NCBI RefSeq assembly: GCF_947495275.1
Contig: NZ_CANLYL010000012.1
Span: 62,001 to 126,000, forward strand
Source: an uncultured Roseobacter sp.
GTDB lineage: Bacteria; Pseudomonadota; Alphaproteobacteria; Rhodobacterales; Rhodobacteraceae
DNA length: 64,000 nucleotides
Direction: 5' to 3'
Shown piece by piece: positions 1 to 10,800 of the stretch (position 1 is its first letter; the number at the start of each line of letters is the position of its first letter). A model generated the notes under the pieces. It searched no databases, was not told where the DNA came from, and saw nothing but the letters and a program-made list of their open reading frames with translations. Both the position numbers and the translations under genes were made by a program.

Positions 1-213
1 CTGGACACCGAGATTAACCGACAGGAAGGAGGAGATGAAACCAATACCGGCGCCCAACTCGATAACCCGGTCGTCGCTCTTTATGAACTTTGGCGTGCCG
101 GACACCTCATCAAGTTCATATCGGTTCTTTCGAATGGAGCGTTCAATCTTCGGTGTGATAACGCCCTGGTCGAGTGGAATTTTGACCCCGTGGGTCTCTA
201 GGATTTCGGTCAA
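1..213 (-). CDS. FkbM-family SAM-dependent methyltransferase, N-terminal part only
   Basis: Only the first 71 codons lie in the window; the rest runs off the left edge. The translation contains an SAM-binding motif I (VIELGAGIGF) at about residues 48-57, preceded by a segment (ITPKIERSIRKNRYE) that resembles the lead-in of FkbM methyltransferases. The best start is a TTG at 211-213 whose TTGA overlaps the stop of the upstream glycosyltransferase-methyltransferase gene, so the two are probably translationally coupled. No ATG or GTG is available in this frame between the previous stop and the motif. FkbM enzymes usually O-methylate sugars or other small hydroxylated substrates; the substrate here is unknown. 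The family call rests on the motif and context and is moderately sure. Confidence 0.6.
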   Translation of the reverse strand, partial: MTEILETHGVKIPLDQGVITPKIERSIRKNRYELDEVSGTPKFIKSDDRVIELGAGIGFISSFLSVNLGVQ

Positions 214-1775
214 GGGGTCTGTCCAGTGCGGGTAATGACGGTGGAATATTTGCTGTGTTTTGCCAAAACCTCAACCGCGCCAAAGGATTTCATGGCACCT
301 ATGCCTCCCGACCCCTTGCGGATGTCCAGAACGATCGCGCCGCCCTCGCTGATTTGGTCGCTGAACAGGGTTTCATAGGTTTTTACAGGATAGTGAAATC
401 CACAAGATGCAAGGCTCAGTACCAGATCGAATTCACCCAGGTTATCCGTATCTTCTTTCTTGGGGTTTACCGTGGTGATCTTTTGGTCAGGAACACCGTT
501 CGCTTGCAGAAAGGCACGCGCTGTCGCGAGATCGGCATATCCAGCTGCCTTACTGCGTAGCCCGAACCGGCGTCCTTCACCTTCCTCGATATCGATGAGA
601 ACCAGATCACAACCGAACGTGCGGTACAGTACCAGCCCCGCAAAGGCATAGCCGCAGCCGATATCGGCGATACGGTGAGGCAGCCGTTCATCAAGGGATG
701 GCATGAAAAGATTACATTCGCGTGCGGCAATACCCACGGCGTCACGCAGTATACGTTCCCGATCAGCCTGTGCCTGTTCGAGCAGGGGGGCGTCATCCCC
801 TTCAAGCCAGCGGATTATCGTCTGGTTCGAATTTGCAAGTTCAGATCGTTGCAGCAGAATGTTCGCAACATCGTGGGTGCCGAACATGGAAAAATCCAGG
901 GCGCTCGGATCGATCGGCACGGTAGCGGTCTTGCTCTGTGGGGCGGGTGCAAAGAGATGCTGCGTCTTTACAGGATCAATCTCATGTTTTTGCAGCAACT
1001 CATGTACCAGACAGCCCGGGGTTGGGACACCTCCGTATTTTGCCGCTACGTTGCGAAATCGGCGGCCCCAAAAATGGATTGATAATGTATCCGCTTTCAA
1101 AAAGCTGCGCGCCTTGTTCAGGCGATTTGGGATCAGCACCGTACCCGCCTGTTTGAATGGAACGGGGTAGATGACGTGACCGGGTTGTGAATGTTTGACC
1201 TCTCCGGTCTCCCGTAGGAACCAGGTCAGCGCGTCTGGTCCCCAGACCCCCCAAGGCAACAAAGAGACATGTACGCCCTGTCCCTTGTTCTTTCGATCCT
1301 GTAGGTCCGCCTGCTTTTCGGGGCTGTACCAGGGGGGGATCGGGAATTCATCATCAGTGAACCGCAACATCGCTGCCAAGGTTTGGGAGGATTTGGGCAA
1401 CCTTAGAACACCATTGTTCACAATGGGTTTGTCATCAGAAATCCAGCCATGAAAATGATTTCCTTCGACAACCCACGGCTGGCAACAGAATGCATCGGTG
1501 TCGGCCCAGATGAAATCCGTCTTTTGCATCATGTGCAGCCGAAAGACATCTGCGTGGTATGCGGGGCTGCCGGTTTTTTTGTGACGCAGGATGCGATCTG
1601 CGGGCAAAATCTCATTTGCATCCGCAATCCTGGTGCCATCGGGGACACCCTCGACGTCATCATAGGTGAACAGCACCACGTCATGGTCATGATCCAGAAA
1701 GGATTTCAGGCAAAGCTGTTCCAGCCAGCTTAGCTCTTTCCCGACCCAGAGTGTTCCGATCGTTGGAAGTGACAT
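210..1775 (-). CDS. Glycosyltransferase-methyltransferase fusion protein
   Basis: A 521-residue protein with two apparent domains. Residues about 1-250 look like a GT32/capsular-type sugar transferase: an N-terminal strand (MSLPTIGTLWVG), a conserved YHADVFRLHMM helix and a DxD metal/nucleotide-sugar motif (WADTDAF). Residues about 345-521 look like a SAM-dependent methyltransferase with motif I IADIGCGYAFAGL and a following acidic strand (LVLIDIEEG). The gene overlaps the downstream FkbM-like methyltransferase by 4 bases and lies near another glycosyltransferase, so a role in a surface glycan or glycosylation is inferred. The sugar donor and acceptor cannot be told from sequence. A non-enzymatic C-terminal Rossmann domain is possible. 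Confidence 0.6.
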   Translation of the reverse strand: MSLPTIGTLWVGKELSWLEQLCLKSFLDHDHDVVLFTYDDVEGVPDGTRIADANEILPADRILRHKKTGSPAYHADVFRLHMMQKTDFIWADTDAFCCQPWVVEGNHFHGWISDDKPIVNNGVLRLPKSSQTLAAMLRFTDDEFPIPPWYSPEKQADLQDRKNKGQGVHVSLLPWGVWGPDALTWFLRETGEVKHSQPGHVIYPVPFKQAGTVLIPNRLNKARSFLKADTLSIHFWGRRFRNVAAKYGGVPTPGCLVHELLQKHEIDPVKTQHLFAPAPQSKTATVPIDPSALDFSMFGTHDVANILLQRSELANSNQTIIRWLEGDDAPLLEQAQADRERILRDAVGIAARECNLFMPSLDERLPHRIADIGCGYAFAGLVLYRTFGCDLVLIDIEEGEGRRFGLRSKAAGYADLATARAFLQANGVPDQKITTVNPKKEDTDNLGEFDLVLSLASCGFHYPVKTYETLFSDQISEGGAIVLDIRKGSGGIGAMKSFGAVEVLAKHSKYSTVITRTGQTP

Positions 1776-1900
1776 GGCCGCTCGCTCTCAGACCCAATAT
1801 ACAACAGCTATTCAGCTGAATTTTTTTGTTTTACTTTGCTGGCAGACCCAGACTCTGTCAATGCGGGCTCTCGGTTCTCCTCCGTTGCATCCACATTGTT

Positions 1901-4177
1901 TCAGTGAGTGGTTTTGCCTTTTTCGACGCTGAACCAGAAGTCGTCACCGGGATTTTTCTGTGCAATTTCATCCGGAATGACACCGGGACCGTTCAGAAAC
2001 ACATTCGCACCGAAATGCGCGTGCATGCGCGACAGATGCTTCAACTTGGTTCCCGTAAGCTCCTGAAAAAGAGATAGGAATTCTGGCTGTTCCTTCAACT
2101 CTTCAATTTTCTCTCGGTGTTTGTTGACGGAATGCGCATGAGCGGCGGCAATCTCGGGATCCTTCAGAAGCTTTGACATTTCCGCTTTCAGCGCAGGGAT
2201 CATGCGCTGGATGGAACGCTCTTCTTCGGCGTTGTTGTTCATTCTGAACCAGTAAGAAAGCCCCTGATCGCGATCAACATGATTTACGCGGCCCCGATCC
2301 CGCTTCACCAGAAAACTCTCTGCGCTGCGCACCGCGTAATGGTTGAGTTGAACCAGATCATAGCCAAAAGTGTCCATAGATGACCGCCAGCCGTTGCGAA
2401 ACATGTCTCGCGGCATGGGGATGCCGGAGCCGTTGACCCAGCTGATTTCTTCCCAAAGTTGAGGCTTTAGGCCCTTAGGTCTGTGCACGCCCAGTTTCTT
2501 AAATATTCCATCGTTGCGAAACAGCGTCTTGAAACCCCATGCTTGGTGCGGCTTGCGGGTGAGCTCATGGGCGCACCGGACAAATTCACCGATGATTGGC
2601 GTGTCGGCATATTCGCAGATGTCGCTGTTGCCAAATAGTCGCCAGGTCATTGAAATCATGTTGGCATCGCCAATCGCATCGAAGAGATCAGGCAACCGAC
2701 CAGCGCCGCATTTGATGTTGATGAATTCATCCACGTCCATGCACACAACCCAGTCGGCGCTGCGGATAACCGGTTCATCATCCGCAGCTCGAAGGGCTGC
2801 GTGCTGCGGTTTCAGATCCGTCGTCTTGAAGGGGTTTTCCCGATGCTGCACGATGCCTTTTGTTTCGAGCAATTGCAGCAGAGTGTCGGTGCCGTCTGTA
2901 CAATCGTTTGTGTAGACCAGAAAATCATCCACTCCGATCATCCGGTGATAGGCCAGCCATTCGATGATGAAGGGACCTTCATTTTTCATGGTCGTGACGA
3001 TGGCAGTCTTTGGTGCTTTGTTTTTCCGGTCGGTGGGCTGCTCTTCGGGAATACGTACCGGATTTGCCTTGAAATAGTTCTGAACCAGGTTGATCAGTTC
3101 AGGGGATTCGATCAGGCTGGTTTTTGGGACAATTTTTGAAATTGACACCGAGGGATGGCGCAATGCCATGCACCGGTAAAAGCGCCCGCGCACCTTGGTG
3201 TCTGGTTCGACACCAACCACCCTAATCAGACGCCAGATGCAATCACCGCGCGCTTTGTTCGGTGCAAGGCACCAGCGTCGCCGAATTTCGGTCGTGTCAA
3301 ATTGTGTACAGATGTGATCCGCAAACGTGGGTTGCGCCCCCTTCCGTACCCGCCAGGGATATGCCTGGACGCCTTCAAGGGGGATACAGCCGCTCGGCGC
3401 TTCAACGGCGCGGTCAAAAACAGATTTTCCACCTTCCCGAGCCAGAAGGTCGAAAAGGTCGATGTTCGCAACGGAGCGCGCGCGCGACAAAAAACGCGCC
3501 CTGATGATCTCGTAAATCAGGTATTCGCCGAGAGGCGCACGCCACGGGTCTTCCGGGGGGATTTCCATCCGATCTTTACCGGGTGCCCCGGGGGCGTTGA
3601 ACGGGTGTGCTTCCGCAGGCAGGCCCGCTTTGCCCAAGGGAACGCTGCAATGAAGAATGACAAGTCGCTTCAGACCGGCAATTTTTCGAGCTTTTTTGTT
3701 TAAACTCCGAACAAACCCCCGGTTATCTTTCGATGGGTTTTGGTCGAGAATAACGGCCCCGTCCATGCCATGTTGTGAAACATGATAGCGGAGCCAATCG
3801 GCCGCGGCCTCGACGGTTTCCCCATTCCGGACCGCAACCACAACGTTCAGATCGGCAAATAGTGCTCCTTCATCCTGGTGAAGCGTGATGTCGTGGTTTT
3901 GGCCACGGACCTCAAGTGTCGTGGTTTCTTGCAGCGGGTCGATCTCGATGTCGAGAACCGGTGCGCCACCGTAGTTGCGCAATATCCAGTTCTTGTCTGT
4001 TGATGAGGGCGAAATCCCTTCAGGCACCGTGCCGGTTTCAAAGAGAATCCGCGCATAGCGCTGGTCTCCTCTGGCGATCTTTACGGCCTCAAGTATCTTT
4101 GCCCCCTCGATTTCGACGGCGTTCAGTTCCCGTTCGAGAACCCTGTCATTGTTTTCTTCAGTGGTGCGTCTCGACAT
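1901..4177 (-). CDS. GT2-type glycosyltransferase (Glyco_tranf_2_4 family), probably two modules
   Basis: A 758-residue protein. The C-terminal module (about 390-720) has the family opening TTMKNEGPFIIEWLAYHR, a strand followed by NDCTDGTDTLL, and the metal-binding motif CMDVDEFI. The N-terminal half contains a weaker copy of the same layout (VVAVRNGE, then AADWLRYHVSQHGMDGAVIL near residues 110-145) but no DxD motif was found there, suggesting a degenerate first module. No signal peptide or membrane segment is evident, so a cytoplasmic or peripheral enzyme is likely. It shares strand with the glycosyltransferase-methyltransferase fusion, about 125 bases upstream of it. Acceptor and product are unknown. 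Confidence 0.65.
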   Translation of the reverse strand: MSRRTTEENNDRVLERELNAVEIEGAKILEAVKIARGDQRYARILFETGTVPEGISPSSTDKNWILRNYGGAPVLDIEIDPLQETTTLEVRGQNHDITLHQDEGALFADLNVVVAVRNGETVEAAADWLRYHVSQHGMDGAVILDQNPSKDNRGFVRSLNKKARKIAGLKRLVILHCSVPLGKAGLPAEAHPFNAPGAPGKDRMEIPPEDPWRAPLGEYLIYEIIRARFLSRARSVANIDLFDLLAREGGKSVFDRAVEAPSGCIPLEGVQAYPWRVRKGAQPTFADHICTQFDTTEIRRRWCLAPNKARGDCIWRLIRVVGVEPDTKVRGRFYRCMALRHPSVSISKIVPKTSLIESPELINLVQNYFKANPVRIPEEQPTDRKNKAPKTAIVTTMKNEGPFIIEWLAYHRMIGVDDFLVYTNDCTDGTDTLLQLLETKGIVQHRENPFKTTDLKPQHAALRAADDEPVIRSADWVVCMDVDEFINIKCGAGRLPDLFDAIGDANMISMTWRLFGNSDICEYADTPIIGEFVRCAHELTRKPHQAWGFKTLFRNDGIFKKLGVHRPKGLKPQLWEEISWVNGSGIPMPRDMFRNGWRSSMDTFGYDLVQLNHYAVRSAESFLVKRDRGRVNHVDRDQGLSYWFRMNNNAEEERSIQRMIPALKAEMSKLLKDPEIAAAHAHSVNKHREKIEELKEQPEFLSLFQELTGTKLKHLSRMHAHFGANVFLNGPGVIPDEIAQKNPGDDFWFSVEKGKTTH

Positions 4178-4478
4178 TCAAAATGTTCACAACTGTTGAT
4201 TTCAGGGCCTGTTTTCGAAGGTTGGCAGCTTGTTTGCCGCTTTGCTAGACCACTTTCCGGAGTCCCCTGAAGATTTTTGTCGATCATTGGCCTGAGGACG
4301 CAGGTGCGCCGCACCTCGGGCCTCGATCACTGGTGTCAGTCGGATGAATGGCAGGATTGGAAAGCTGAATGTTAAGGGCTCTGTAAGACCTGACTTGTAA
4401 GCAATGAGCATCCAAGACGGCACGCATTAGCCGCTGCTCCCGTAGGTGCCGTCCATTTACACATAAGAGGACTCTTCG
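4178..4478. other. Divergent intergenic region, no gene seen
   Basis: This 301-base stretch separates the divergent GT2-type gene and the chemoreceptor gene. Short reading frames cross it but none has a family-like translation or convincing start. A Shine-Dalgarno-like AAGAGGA precedes the chemoreceptor start. It presumably holds both promoters; no operator or sigma-28-type sequence could be identified with confidence. Confidence 0.5.
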
Positions 4479-7073
4479 ATGTCGCTTCTGAGCCGCTCCG
4501 GAAATCTGCCAAACGCTATCAACAGCCTGTTCGCTAAATGTGTTCTTATGGTGGTGGTCTGCGTGATTTCAGTGGTAGCGTCGGTTTCCTTCATAGAAAG
4601 TCGCATGACAAAGGAGCTGACCAGCAATACGCTTGGTGTTCGTGCTGGCGAAGTCACTGGGTTGATGGCCATGCAACTGGGCGGAGCCATCAAGTTTGGC
4701 AATGCTGTCGCGGTGGAAAGCCTCGTTAGCGGCGTGCTGGATGCCGCACAGCCCGACGCGGTAGGAGGTCTGGTTGTTCGGTACAACGGTGCTGTGCTCT
4801 ATAGTCGGGAATCCGCGGAATTTTCAGTTGAGAGGGCTCAGGCGCTGGCCCAAACCGCCCTTGAAACAGCGGAGGCAACCCTTTCTGAAGATGGGTTGAT
4901 GACAGCGTATCCGGTTGTGTTTGGTGATGCCAACGAGATCGCGGGTGTGGTTGTCACGGGATGGACCAAAACGCACCAACTGGCGCATTTGGCTGAAATG
5001 GAAAAGAAGGCTTTGGGTGCGGGCTTTGTCGTAATGCTGGTGGCGGTTGCGCTGTCAGCCTACTTCCTGCGCAGCCAGATTTCGCAACCGCTTGTGCGCA
5101 TCAAAGGCTCGATGGGGGCCATCGCGGACGCACAATATGATACGGAAGTTCCCTTCACCGGTCGCGGCGATGAGGTTGGTCAGATGGCGCGGAGCTTGGA
5201 CATGTTTCGGGAAACGCTGTCGCTTGCCAAAGAGGCCGAGCGTGAAAGTGCGTTTAAAAGTGCTGCATTTGTCGGATCTGCCGCGCCCATGATGATGGTG
5301 GATGAAACGCTCTCCATTCTGTTTATCAATCCGGCTTGCCAAACATTGTGCGACACATTGTCGGAAGATCTCAAGAAGGGTTGGCCGGATTTGGAAAACG
5401 GCAATGTTCTTGGGGCCAATATTTCCAATTTTGATGAATTGCAGGTTTTGGCCAACAGAATAAAGAGCGAGGGCTTCGATATTCTTCCGGTTTCCCACAT
5501 TGCCAAAATTGGCGGTGCGCTTGTCGAAATCAATATCAACGCGGCACTGAATGAAACGGGCGCGACAATCGGGGCCGTCATAGAATGGGCGGATCAGTCG
5601 GAGGCGGCTCGCAATGCAGCGGTGTTGAAAACCATTGATGAAAATCAGTTGCGCATTGAATTCGATGCGGATGGCAAATTGGTTGGTGCCAATGGGAACG
5701 TCGAAGCCATTCTGGGACTTCAGACGGGTGAGTATTCGACAATCAATTTGCGTGATCTCTTCATGGGTGCTGCGGATGGTTCCCAAAATGCCTCCGATCT
5801 TTGTTCGGAAGTATTGAGTGGCGCACCCGTTTTTGGTCGATTTGATGTAAAAGACGCTTCTGGAGAAAGCGATTTGGTTTTGGAAGGTAGCTTCTCCGCT
5901 GTTATGACTCCGGGTGGCCAGGTGGAAAGTGCAATATTCCTCGGCACGGATGTGACGAAAATCGCAGAATCCGAGGAAATGGCGGAAGCGGAAAAAGCGC
6001 GTGTGGCGGAGGAGCAGCAAAGTGTTGTGAGTGCGCTTGGAATTGGTCTGCAAAGTTTGTCGGAAGGGGATTTGACAAGCGAGATTACGTCAGTATTTCC
6101 AGAAGACTACGAAAAACTCCGCGCAGATTTCAATGCCGCAGTTGCTGCATTGAAAGAGGCGGTGGCCGCAGTCATGCAGAATTCGGATGCCATCCGAAAT
6201 GAGACCAGTGAAATTACTTCGGCAGCGGACGATCTGTCCAGACGGACAGAAAAACAGGCTGCAACTCTTGAAGAAACCGCAGCAGCACTGGATGAATTGA
6301 CAAGCTCCGTCAGATCCGCAGCTGAAGGCGCGGACGAAGCATCCTCAATGTCAGCAGATGCACAGTCGAATGCTGAGAAAGGCGGCGAGGTCGCAAGACA
6401 AGCTGTCGATGCAATGGACGAGATCAAAACCTCGTCCCAGGAGATTTCGAAGATTACGACGGTTATCGACGATATCGCATTCCAGACCAACCTTTTGGCA
6501 TTGAACGCTGGTGTCGAAGCAGCGCGTGCCGGGGAGGCCGGGCGCGGCTTTGCGGTCGTGGCCACGGAAGTGCGTGCTTTGGCACAGCGATCATCTGATG
6601 CGGCGCGAGAGATCAATGAACTCATTTCAAGTTCGGGAGATCAGGTTGAGAAGGGTGTTGATTTGGTTGACAAAACAGGCGCAGCCTTAGCTTCGATCGT
6701 GACATCGGTCTCAGAAATTTCTAAGCGGGTTTCTAACATTGCTGCGTCCGCGCGCGAGCAATCAGCGGGTTTGAACGAAATCAACACCGCAGTAAATGAA
6801 TTGGACCATGTCACCCAGCAAAACGCGGCAATGTTTGAAGAAACAACAGCGGCAAGTCATGCGCTGACCTCTGAAGCCGATGCGCTGGCAGCGGCAGTCG
6901 CCCGGTTCCGTTTGGACCTCTCACAGGTGGTTAGTGCCGCCCCCTCTTCCCCTGAGCGCGGAGAAGTAGAAACCCCCGAAAAAACAAGTAGGCCAGAGGG
7001 CTTGGTCGTCGGGAACGTTGCCTTGAAGGCTGACGAAAATATCGACTTGGATACCGGTTGGGAGGAATTTTAA
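4479..7073 (+). CDS. Methyl-accepting chemotaxis protein with PAS domains and C-terminal pentapeptide
   Basis: An 864-residue transmembrane chemoreceptor. A first membrane helix lies at about 21-39, a short periplasmic sensing region follows, and a second helix at about 179-197 leads into a HAMP domain (about 198-250). Two PAS-like modules (about 263-370 and 388-480) precede the signalling domain (about 560-810), whose hairpin tip reads [20 protein letters not shown], close to the family consensus. The protein ends in GWEEF, which resembles the NWETF-type pentapeptide that tethers the adaptation enzymes CheR and CheB. The gene stands alone between divergent and convergent neighbours. The ligand is unknown; the cytoplasmic PAS domains raise the possibility of redox or small-molecule sensing in addition to the periplasmic input. 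Confidence 0.93.
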   Translation: MSLLSRSGNLPNAINSLFAKCVLMVVVCVISVVASVSFIESRMTKELTSNTLGVRAGEVTGLMAMQLGGAIKFGNAVAVESLVSGVLDAAQPDAVGGLVVRYNGAVLYSRESAEFSVERAQALAQTALETAEATLSEDGLMTAYPVVFGDANEIAGVVVTGWTKTHQLAHLAEMEKKALGAGFVVMLVAVALSAYFLRSQISQPLVRIKGSMGAIADAQYDTEVPFTGRGDEVGQMARSLDMFRETLSLAKEAERESAFKSAAFVGSAAPMMMVDETLSILFINPACQTLCDTLSEDLKKGWPDLENGNVLGANISNFDELQVLANRIKSEGFDILPVSHIAKIGGALVEININAALNETGATIGAVIEWADQSEAARNAAVLKTIDENQLRIEFDADGKLVGANGNVEAILGLQTGEYSTINLRDLFMGAADGSQNASDLCSEVLSGAPVFGRFDVKDASGESDLVLEGSFSAVMTPGGQVESAIFLGTDVTKIAESEEMAEAEKARVAEEQQSVVSALGIGLQSLSEGDLTSEITSVFPEDYEKLRADFNAAVAALKEAVAAVMQNSDAIRNETSEITSAADDLSRRTEKQAATLEETAAALDELTSSVRSAAEGADEASSMSADAQSNAEKGGEVARQAVDAMDEIKTSSQEISKITTVIDDIAFQTNLLALNAGVEAARAGEAGRGFAVVATEVRALAQRSSDAAREINELISSSGDQVEKGVDLVDKTGAALASIVTSVSEISKRVSNIAASAREQSAGLNEINTAVNELDHVTQQNAAMFEETTAASHALTSEADALAAAVARFRLDLSQVVSAAPSSPERGEVETPEKTSRPEGLVVGNVALKADENIDLDTGWEEF

Positions 7074-7097
7074 AAGCGCTTGCAGAAGTTCGCGGCG

Positions 7098-8819
7098 CTA
7101 AGGATTCCTCGTTCCCGAAAACTTATGCTGCCAGTCTTCGCGTTGCTCATCAGTGATTTTTGCAAACAGAACTTCCGGGGTTTGGAATGAATGGCCACTC
7201 GAAAGGCGCTGCAAAAACTCTGCGATATCCTCCGGCCAAGAAGTCTTTTCGACATTGAGGCTGGCGAGAACACGGTCTGTGGTGTCTGGAAGATAAGGCT
7301 CAGATAGCACTGCATAGAGATGGGCCAAATTCAAACCCAATCTGGTTTGCATTGCGGCGCGTTCCGGATTTGTCTTGAAGGTGGTCCAAGGAGCGACAGT
7401 CTGAAGATATTCGTTTCCACATGCCCAAATCGCTCTAAGTTCCTGAGCGGATTTTCGCACTTCCATTTTTTCCATGTGCCGGGCGTATCGGTCGACACGC
7501 TCGGAAAGATCGTCAATCAGATTTATCTCTATCTCCCCATAGGACCCGCCCTGAGGCACTTCTTCGCCGAATTTGGAACGGCAGAATTTTGTGATCCTGC
7601 TGACAAAATTGCCAAGAACATCGGCGAGATCTTTATTGACGGAGGATTGAAAAATTTCCCAAGTGAATTCTGAATCGCTACTTTCTGGGGCATGGCTGAG
7701 CAACCACCAACGCCAGTAATCAGCCGGAAGCAATTCAAGAGCCTGATCCATGAATACACCGCGGCCCTGCGATGTTGAAAACTGACCCCCATCATAGTTC
7801 AGATAGTTGAAGGATTTGAGGTGGTCGACCATCTTCCAATTCTCACCAGATCCAATCAAGGTCGCCGGAAAGCTCAATGTATGAAAAGGAACGTTATCTT
7901 TACCCATAAATTGTGTGTAGCGGACATCTTCAGCACCTTTGTCGGTTCTCCACCAGCGCTGCCATTCGGCGTCTGTCAACCCATTTGCTTCAGCCCATTC
8001 GCTGGCGCAAGCGATGTATTCGATGGGAGCATCAAACCACACATAGAACACCTTGCCTTCCATGCCTGGCCAAGGTTGGGTTCCTCTTTGCACTGGAATA
8101 CCCCAATCCAGATCACGAGTGATACCGCGGTCTCGCAGCCCGTCGCCATCATGCAGCCACTTTTTGGCAATTGAAGTCGTAAGGATTGGCCATTCCGTCT
8201 TGGAATCGATCCAAGCGTCCAATTCGTCCTTCAACTCCGATTGTCGCAAATAAAGATGTTTTGTTTCCCGCACTTCCAGATCTGTAGATCCCGAAACCGC
8301 AGATCGTGCATCAATCAGGTCGGTTGGATCAAGCTGCTTCGTGCAGTTTTCGCACTGGTCGCCGCGTGCTTTATCATATCCACAATTCGGGCAAGTGCCT
8401 TCTATGTAGCGATCTGGTAAAAAACGGCCGTCCGCGATCGAGTAAACCTGTTTTTCGCTGACCTCACCGATCAACCCGGCATCGGCGAGCCGTCCTGCGA
8501 AATGCTGTGTCAGAGCATGGTTTTGTGGGCTGGAGGATCGCCCAAAATGGTCAAATGACAGGCGAAAGCCTTCGGCGATTCTGGCCTGAACTGCATGCAT
8601 TTCAGCGCAATACTCTGCGACAGGTTTACCGGCTTTGGCCGCGGCGAGTTCAGCGGGCGTTCCGTGCTCGTCAGTTGCACACAAAAAGAGCACTTCGTGC
8701 CCGCGCGCGCGCAGGTAGCGTGCAAAGAGATCGGCCGGCAATTGGCTTCCGATCAAATTTCCCAAATGTTTGATGCCGTTGATATAGGGAATGGCTGAAG
8801 TGATGAGATGGCGTGCCAT
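7098..8819 (-). CDS. metG: Methionyl-tRNA synthetase
   Basis: A 573-residue class I aminoacyl-tRNA synthetase that charges tRNA-Met. The HIGH signature appears as KHLGN in the N-terminal Rossmann fold, a zinc knuckle [17 protein letters not shown] sits at about residues 140-157, and the KMSKS loop is replaced by the FSTSQGRG form seen in many alphaproteobacterial enzymes. The chosen start ([12 protein letters not shown]) matches the family N-terminus and has an AAGG ribosome-binding sequence; a start 69 bases upstream would add an unconserved extension. There is no C-terminal EMAP-like tRNA-binding extension. It converges on the chemoreceptor gene with only 24 bases between the stops. Confidence 0.97.
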   Translation of the reverse strand: MARHLITSAIPYINGIKHLGNLIGSQLPADLFARYLRARGHEVLFLCATDEHGTPAELAAAKAGKPVAEYCAEMHAVQARIAEGFRLSFDHFGRSSSPQNHALTQHFAGRLADAGLIGEVSEKQVYSIADGRFLPDRYIEGTCPNCGYDKARGDQCENCTKQLDPTDLIDARSAVSGSTDLEVRETKHLYLRQSELKDELDAWIDSKTEWPILTTSIAKKWLHDGDGLRDRGITRDLDWGIPVQRGTQPWPGMEGKVFYVWFDAPIEYIACASEWAEANGLTDAEWQRWWRTDKGAEDVRYTQFMGKDNVPFHTLSFPATLIGSGENWKMVDHLKSFNYLNYDGGQFSTSQGRGVFMDQALELLPADYWRWWLLSHAPESSDSEFTWEIFQSSVNKDLADVLGNFVSRITKFCRSKFGEEVPQGGSYGEIEINLIDDLSERVDRYARHMEKMEVRKSAQELRAIWACGNEYLQTVAPWTTFKTNPERAAMQTRLGLNLAHLYAVLSEPYLPDTTDRVLASLNVEKTSWPEDIAEFLQRLSSGHSFQTPEVLFAKITDEQREDWQHKFSGTRNP

Positions 8820-8907
8820 GGCAAAGCCTTTTTGATCGCGGAATTTGATCCCCTGTACCTCAGGTTTGCGCCAAGGGCCAGTTTTCATAGCGCAGCAAAG
8901 GGTAATA

Positions 8908-10137
8908 TTAATCTTGTGAATTCGCCCGGCTACGCCGCATGAGCCGCCCGATGGTAAAGGAGGTCCGTGGTGCGTAGGTGTAGCGTGTGCGATCTGCGGG
9001 CGACGGACGTACCCGCATGCGTGTCAGACCGAATGCGACGAGCAGGACATGCGCTCCAGCAATCATGATGAAGAGTGCCTTGGGCCCAAAAGCATCGATC
9101 AGGTACGAGGCGAAGTAGGGTGCTGCAATCGCGCCCAATGCGAAATAGAACATCAACGCGGCGGAAAGCTCCACCCGTTCTGCGTCGCTTGCAAAATCAT
9201 GTGCGTGGGATGCGGCCACTGAATAGATCGGGAATGTGGTCAAGCCAAAGAGGCCAGCAGTTAACATAACGCCCGTTGTGCCCAGACCAGAGGCGAAAAT
9301 TGTAATGGTCGAACTGGCAATGGCGGCAATCGAGAGCCAAATCAGCACCCAGCGACGGTCGAATTTATCGGCCAGCCAGCCCACGGGGTACTGCGCCAAG
9401 GCACCGCCCAAAACGAAGGAGGCCATGAAATACGCGATCTGATCTATGCTAAGGCCAACCTCCTGACCATAAACCGGCCCGACCATTCGAAAAGAAGCGG
9501 AGGACAGGGCCGCGGCAAGTACGCCAGCAGCCGCCAGCGGCGAGCGATCATAGGCAAGACGCGGGCGCAATCGCGGTGACGCCGGTGTTTCAGGTTGCCG
9601 CACGGTGGTCAGCGTCAGCGGCAAAAGAGCAGCACAACAGACAATCGCAAGCAAATTGTAGGATACGTAGCTGGCCGGTTCGAGAACCCCGATAATCAGT
9701 TGGGCGGCCATGGAACCGGTCATGTCGACAACGCGGTAAACCCCCATCGTGCGCCCACGCGTCTGATTTGTGACCTTTGCCTGTAGCCAGGCCTCGATGA
9801 CGGTATAGCATCCCGCGACACAGATCCCCGATGCGACGCGCATGAGAGCCCAAGCGTAGGGGTCGATAATGAGCATGTGGCTCATCAGTCCGATCGCGCC
9901 GGCGGCCGTAAATGCTGCAAAAGCGCGGGAATGCCCGACACTGCCCATCAGGCGCGGCGCCCACCAACACCCGATGAAAAAACCAAGGAAATGAGCGGAC
10001 CCCAGCAGGCCGATTTCTTTTTTCGAAAATTCCAGTTTGAGACCGGACAAGGCATCCAGTGGGCCAACGCCACCTGACGACAGCTGCAAAAGCAGGACCG
10101 AGAGAAACAGGGCGGCAAAGGAGATAAGTAAACGCAT
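8908..10137 (-). CDS. MFS transporter
   Basis: A 409-residue integral membrane protein with about 12 hydrophobic helices in two halves. An MFS-type loop ([14 protein letters not shown]) follows helix 2 and a second, [12 protein letters not shown], follows helix 8. The helices [16 protein letters not shown] and [19 protein letters not shown] are typical of the YcaD/UMF-like subgroup common in Rhodobacteraceae. It lies 88 bases downstream of metG's start on the same strand, but a shared transcript is not certain. Substrate cannot be predicted. Confidence 0.85.
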   Translation of the reverse strand: MRLLISFAALFLSVLLLQLSSGGVGPLDALSGLKLEFSKKEIGLLGSAHFLGFFIGCWWAPRLMGSVGHSRAFAAFTAAGAIGLMSHMLIIDPYAWALMRVASGICVAGCYTVIEAWLQAKVTNQTRGRTMGVYRVVDMTGSMAAQLIIGVLEPASYVSYNLLAIVCCAALLPLTLTTVRQPETPASPRLRPRLAYDRSPLAAAGVLAAALSSASFRMVGPVYGQEVGLSIDQIAYFMASFVLGGALAQYPVGWLADKFDRRWVLIWLSIAAIASSTITIFASGLGTTGVMLTAGLFGLTTFPIYSVAASHAHDFASDAERVELSAALMFYFALGAIAAPYFASYLIDAFGPKALFIMIAGAHVLLVAFGLTRMRVRPSPADRTRYTYAPRTSFTIGRLMRRSRANSQD

Positions 10138-10203
10138 GACACGCCCAACCTAGCGAGTTGTCTGGGCTATCCTGTCAGTTATTCGACATCAGATGGGTCG
10201 TTT

Positions 10204-10800
10204 TCAGCCCCGGGCTCGAATTTCTGCACGGATATCGAGATTAACCGGGTCATCGACAAGCTTTGGGTATCCGACAGCCCCGAATGCCCGACGGCTTAGC
10301 GTTCCGTTCAGTTGTATGTTCAGGATGGACAGATCATTCGCTGCGGACCCGGCAGGACGCGTCAACGTCGCCGCCAATTGCAAAGGCCGCGTGATGCCCC
10401 TCAGGGTCAAGCGGCCGTCAATTCTGGCACCTTCGGAAATACGACCTGATTGGCCCAATATGATCTTGGTGGATTCGTATTGCACCAAGGGATAGGTTTC
10501 GGCGTCAAGCACGGATGCGCTGAGGAGTGCCTGAGTGACGAAGAGCATACCGGTCTTTGCAAAGCGAATATCCGAGGTAACATTGGCGCTGGAGGCTGCA
10601 AGGTTACCGGGGTCGACACGGATGTCGGCACTTTGCACGGGCACAGTTCCGGTTTGTTGTGTCCCGCTTACATTGAAAATGAACGCGACACGAGACCGGC
10701 CGGGCACAAGATCGTATCGCCGTGGTGCGGCAAACCCCGAGGTTGCCCACGCCGCCAAACCTGAAGCAACAAGCAGACGGCGGGAAATCAATAACGACAT
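10204..10800 (-). CDS. YceI-family periplasmic lipid-binding protein
   Basis: A 198-residue protein starting with a signal peptide (MSLLISRRLLVASGLAAWATSGFA) with a twin arginine near the N-terminus. The mature part shows the YceI lipocalin-like beta-barrel pattern: YDLVPGRSRVAFIFNVSG at the start, a central IDGRLTLRGITRPLQL strand pair and NGTLSRRAFG near the end. YceI proteins bind isoprenoid chains such as polyprenyl phosphate or quinones in the periplasm. It lies 66 bases upstream of the MFS gene on the same strand, so co-transcription is possible. The cargo is unknown. Confidence 0.88.
   Translation of the reverse strand: MSLLISRRLLVASGLAAWATSGFAAPRRYDLVPGRSRVAFIFNVSGTQQTGTVPVQSADIRVDPGNLAASSANVTSDIRFAKTGMLFVTQALLSASVLDAETYPLVQYESTKIILGQSGRISEGARIDGRLTLRGITRPLQLAATLTRPAGSAANDLSILNIQLNGTLSRRAFGAVGYPKLVDDPVNLDIRAEIRARG

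Noticed and set aside
1810-1821. 12-base palindrome ATTCAGCTGAAT upstream of the glycosyltransferase-methyltransferase gene
   Set aside because: Short palindromes of this kind occur by chance; no second copy or regulator was found.
5055-6053. Minus-strand open frame (332 codons) inside the chemoreceptor gene
   Set aside because: Antisense shadow of a clear chemoreceptor; composition is atypical.
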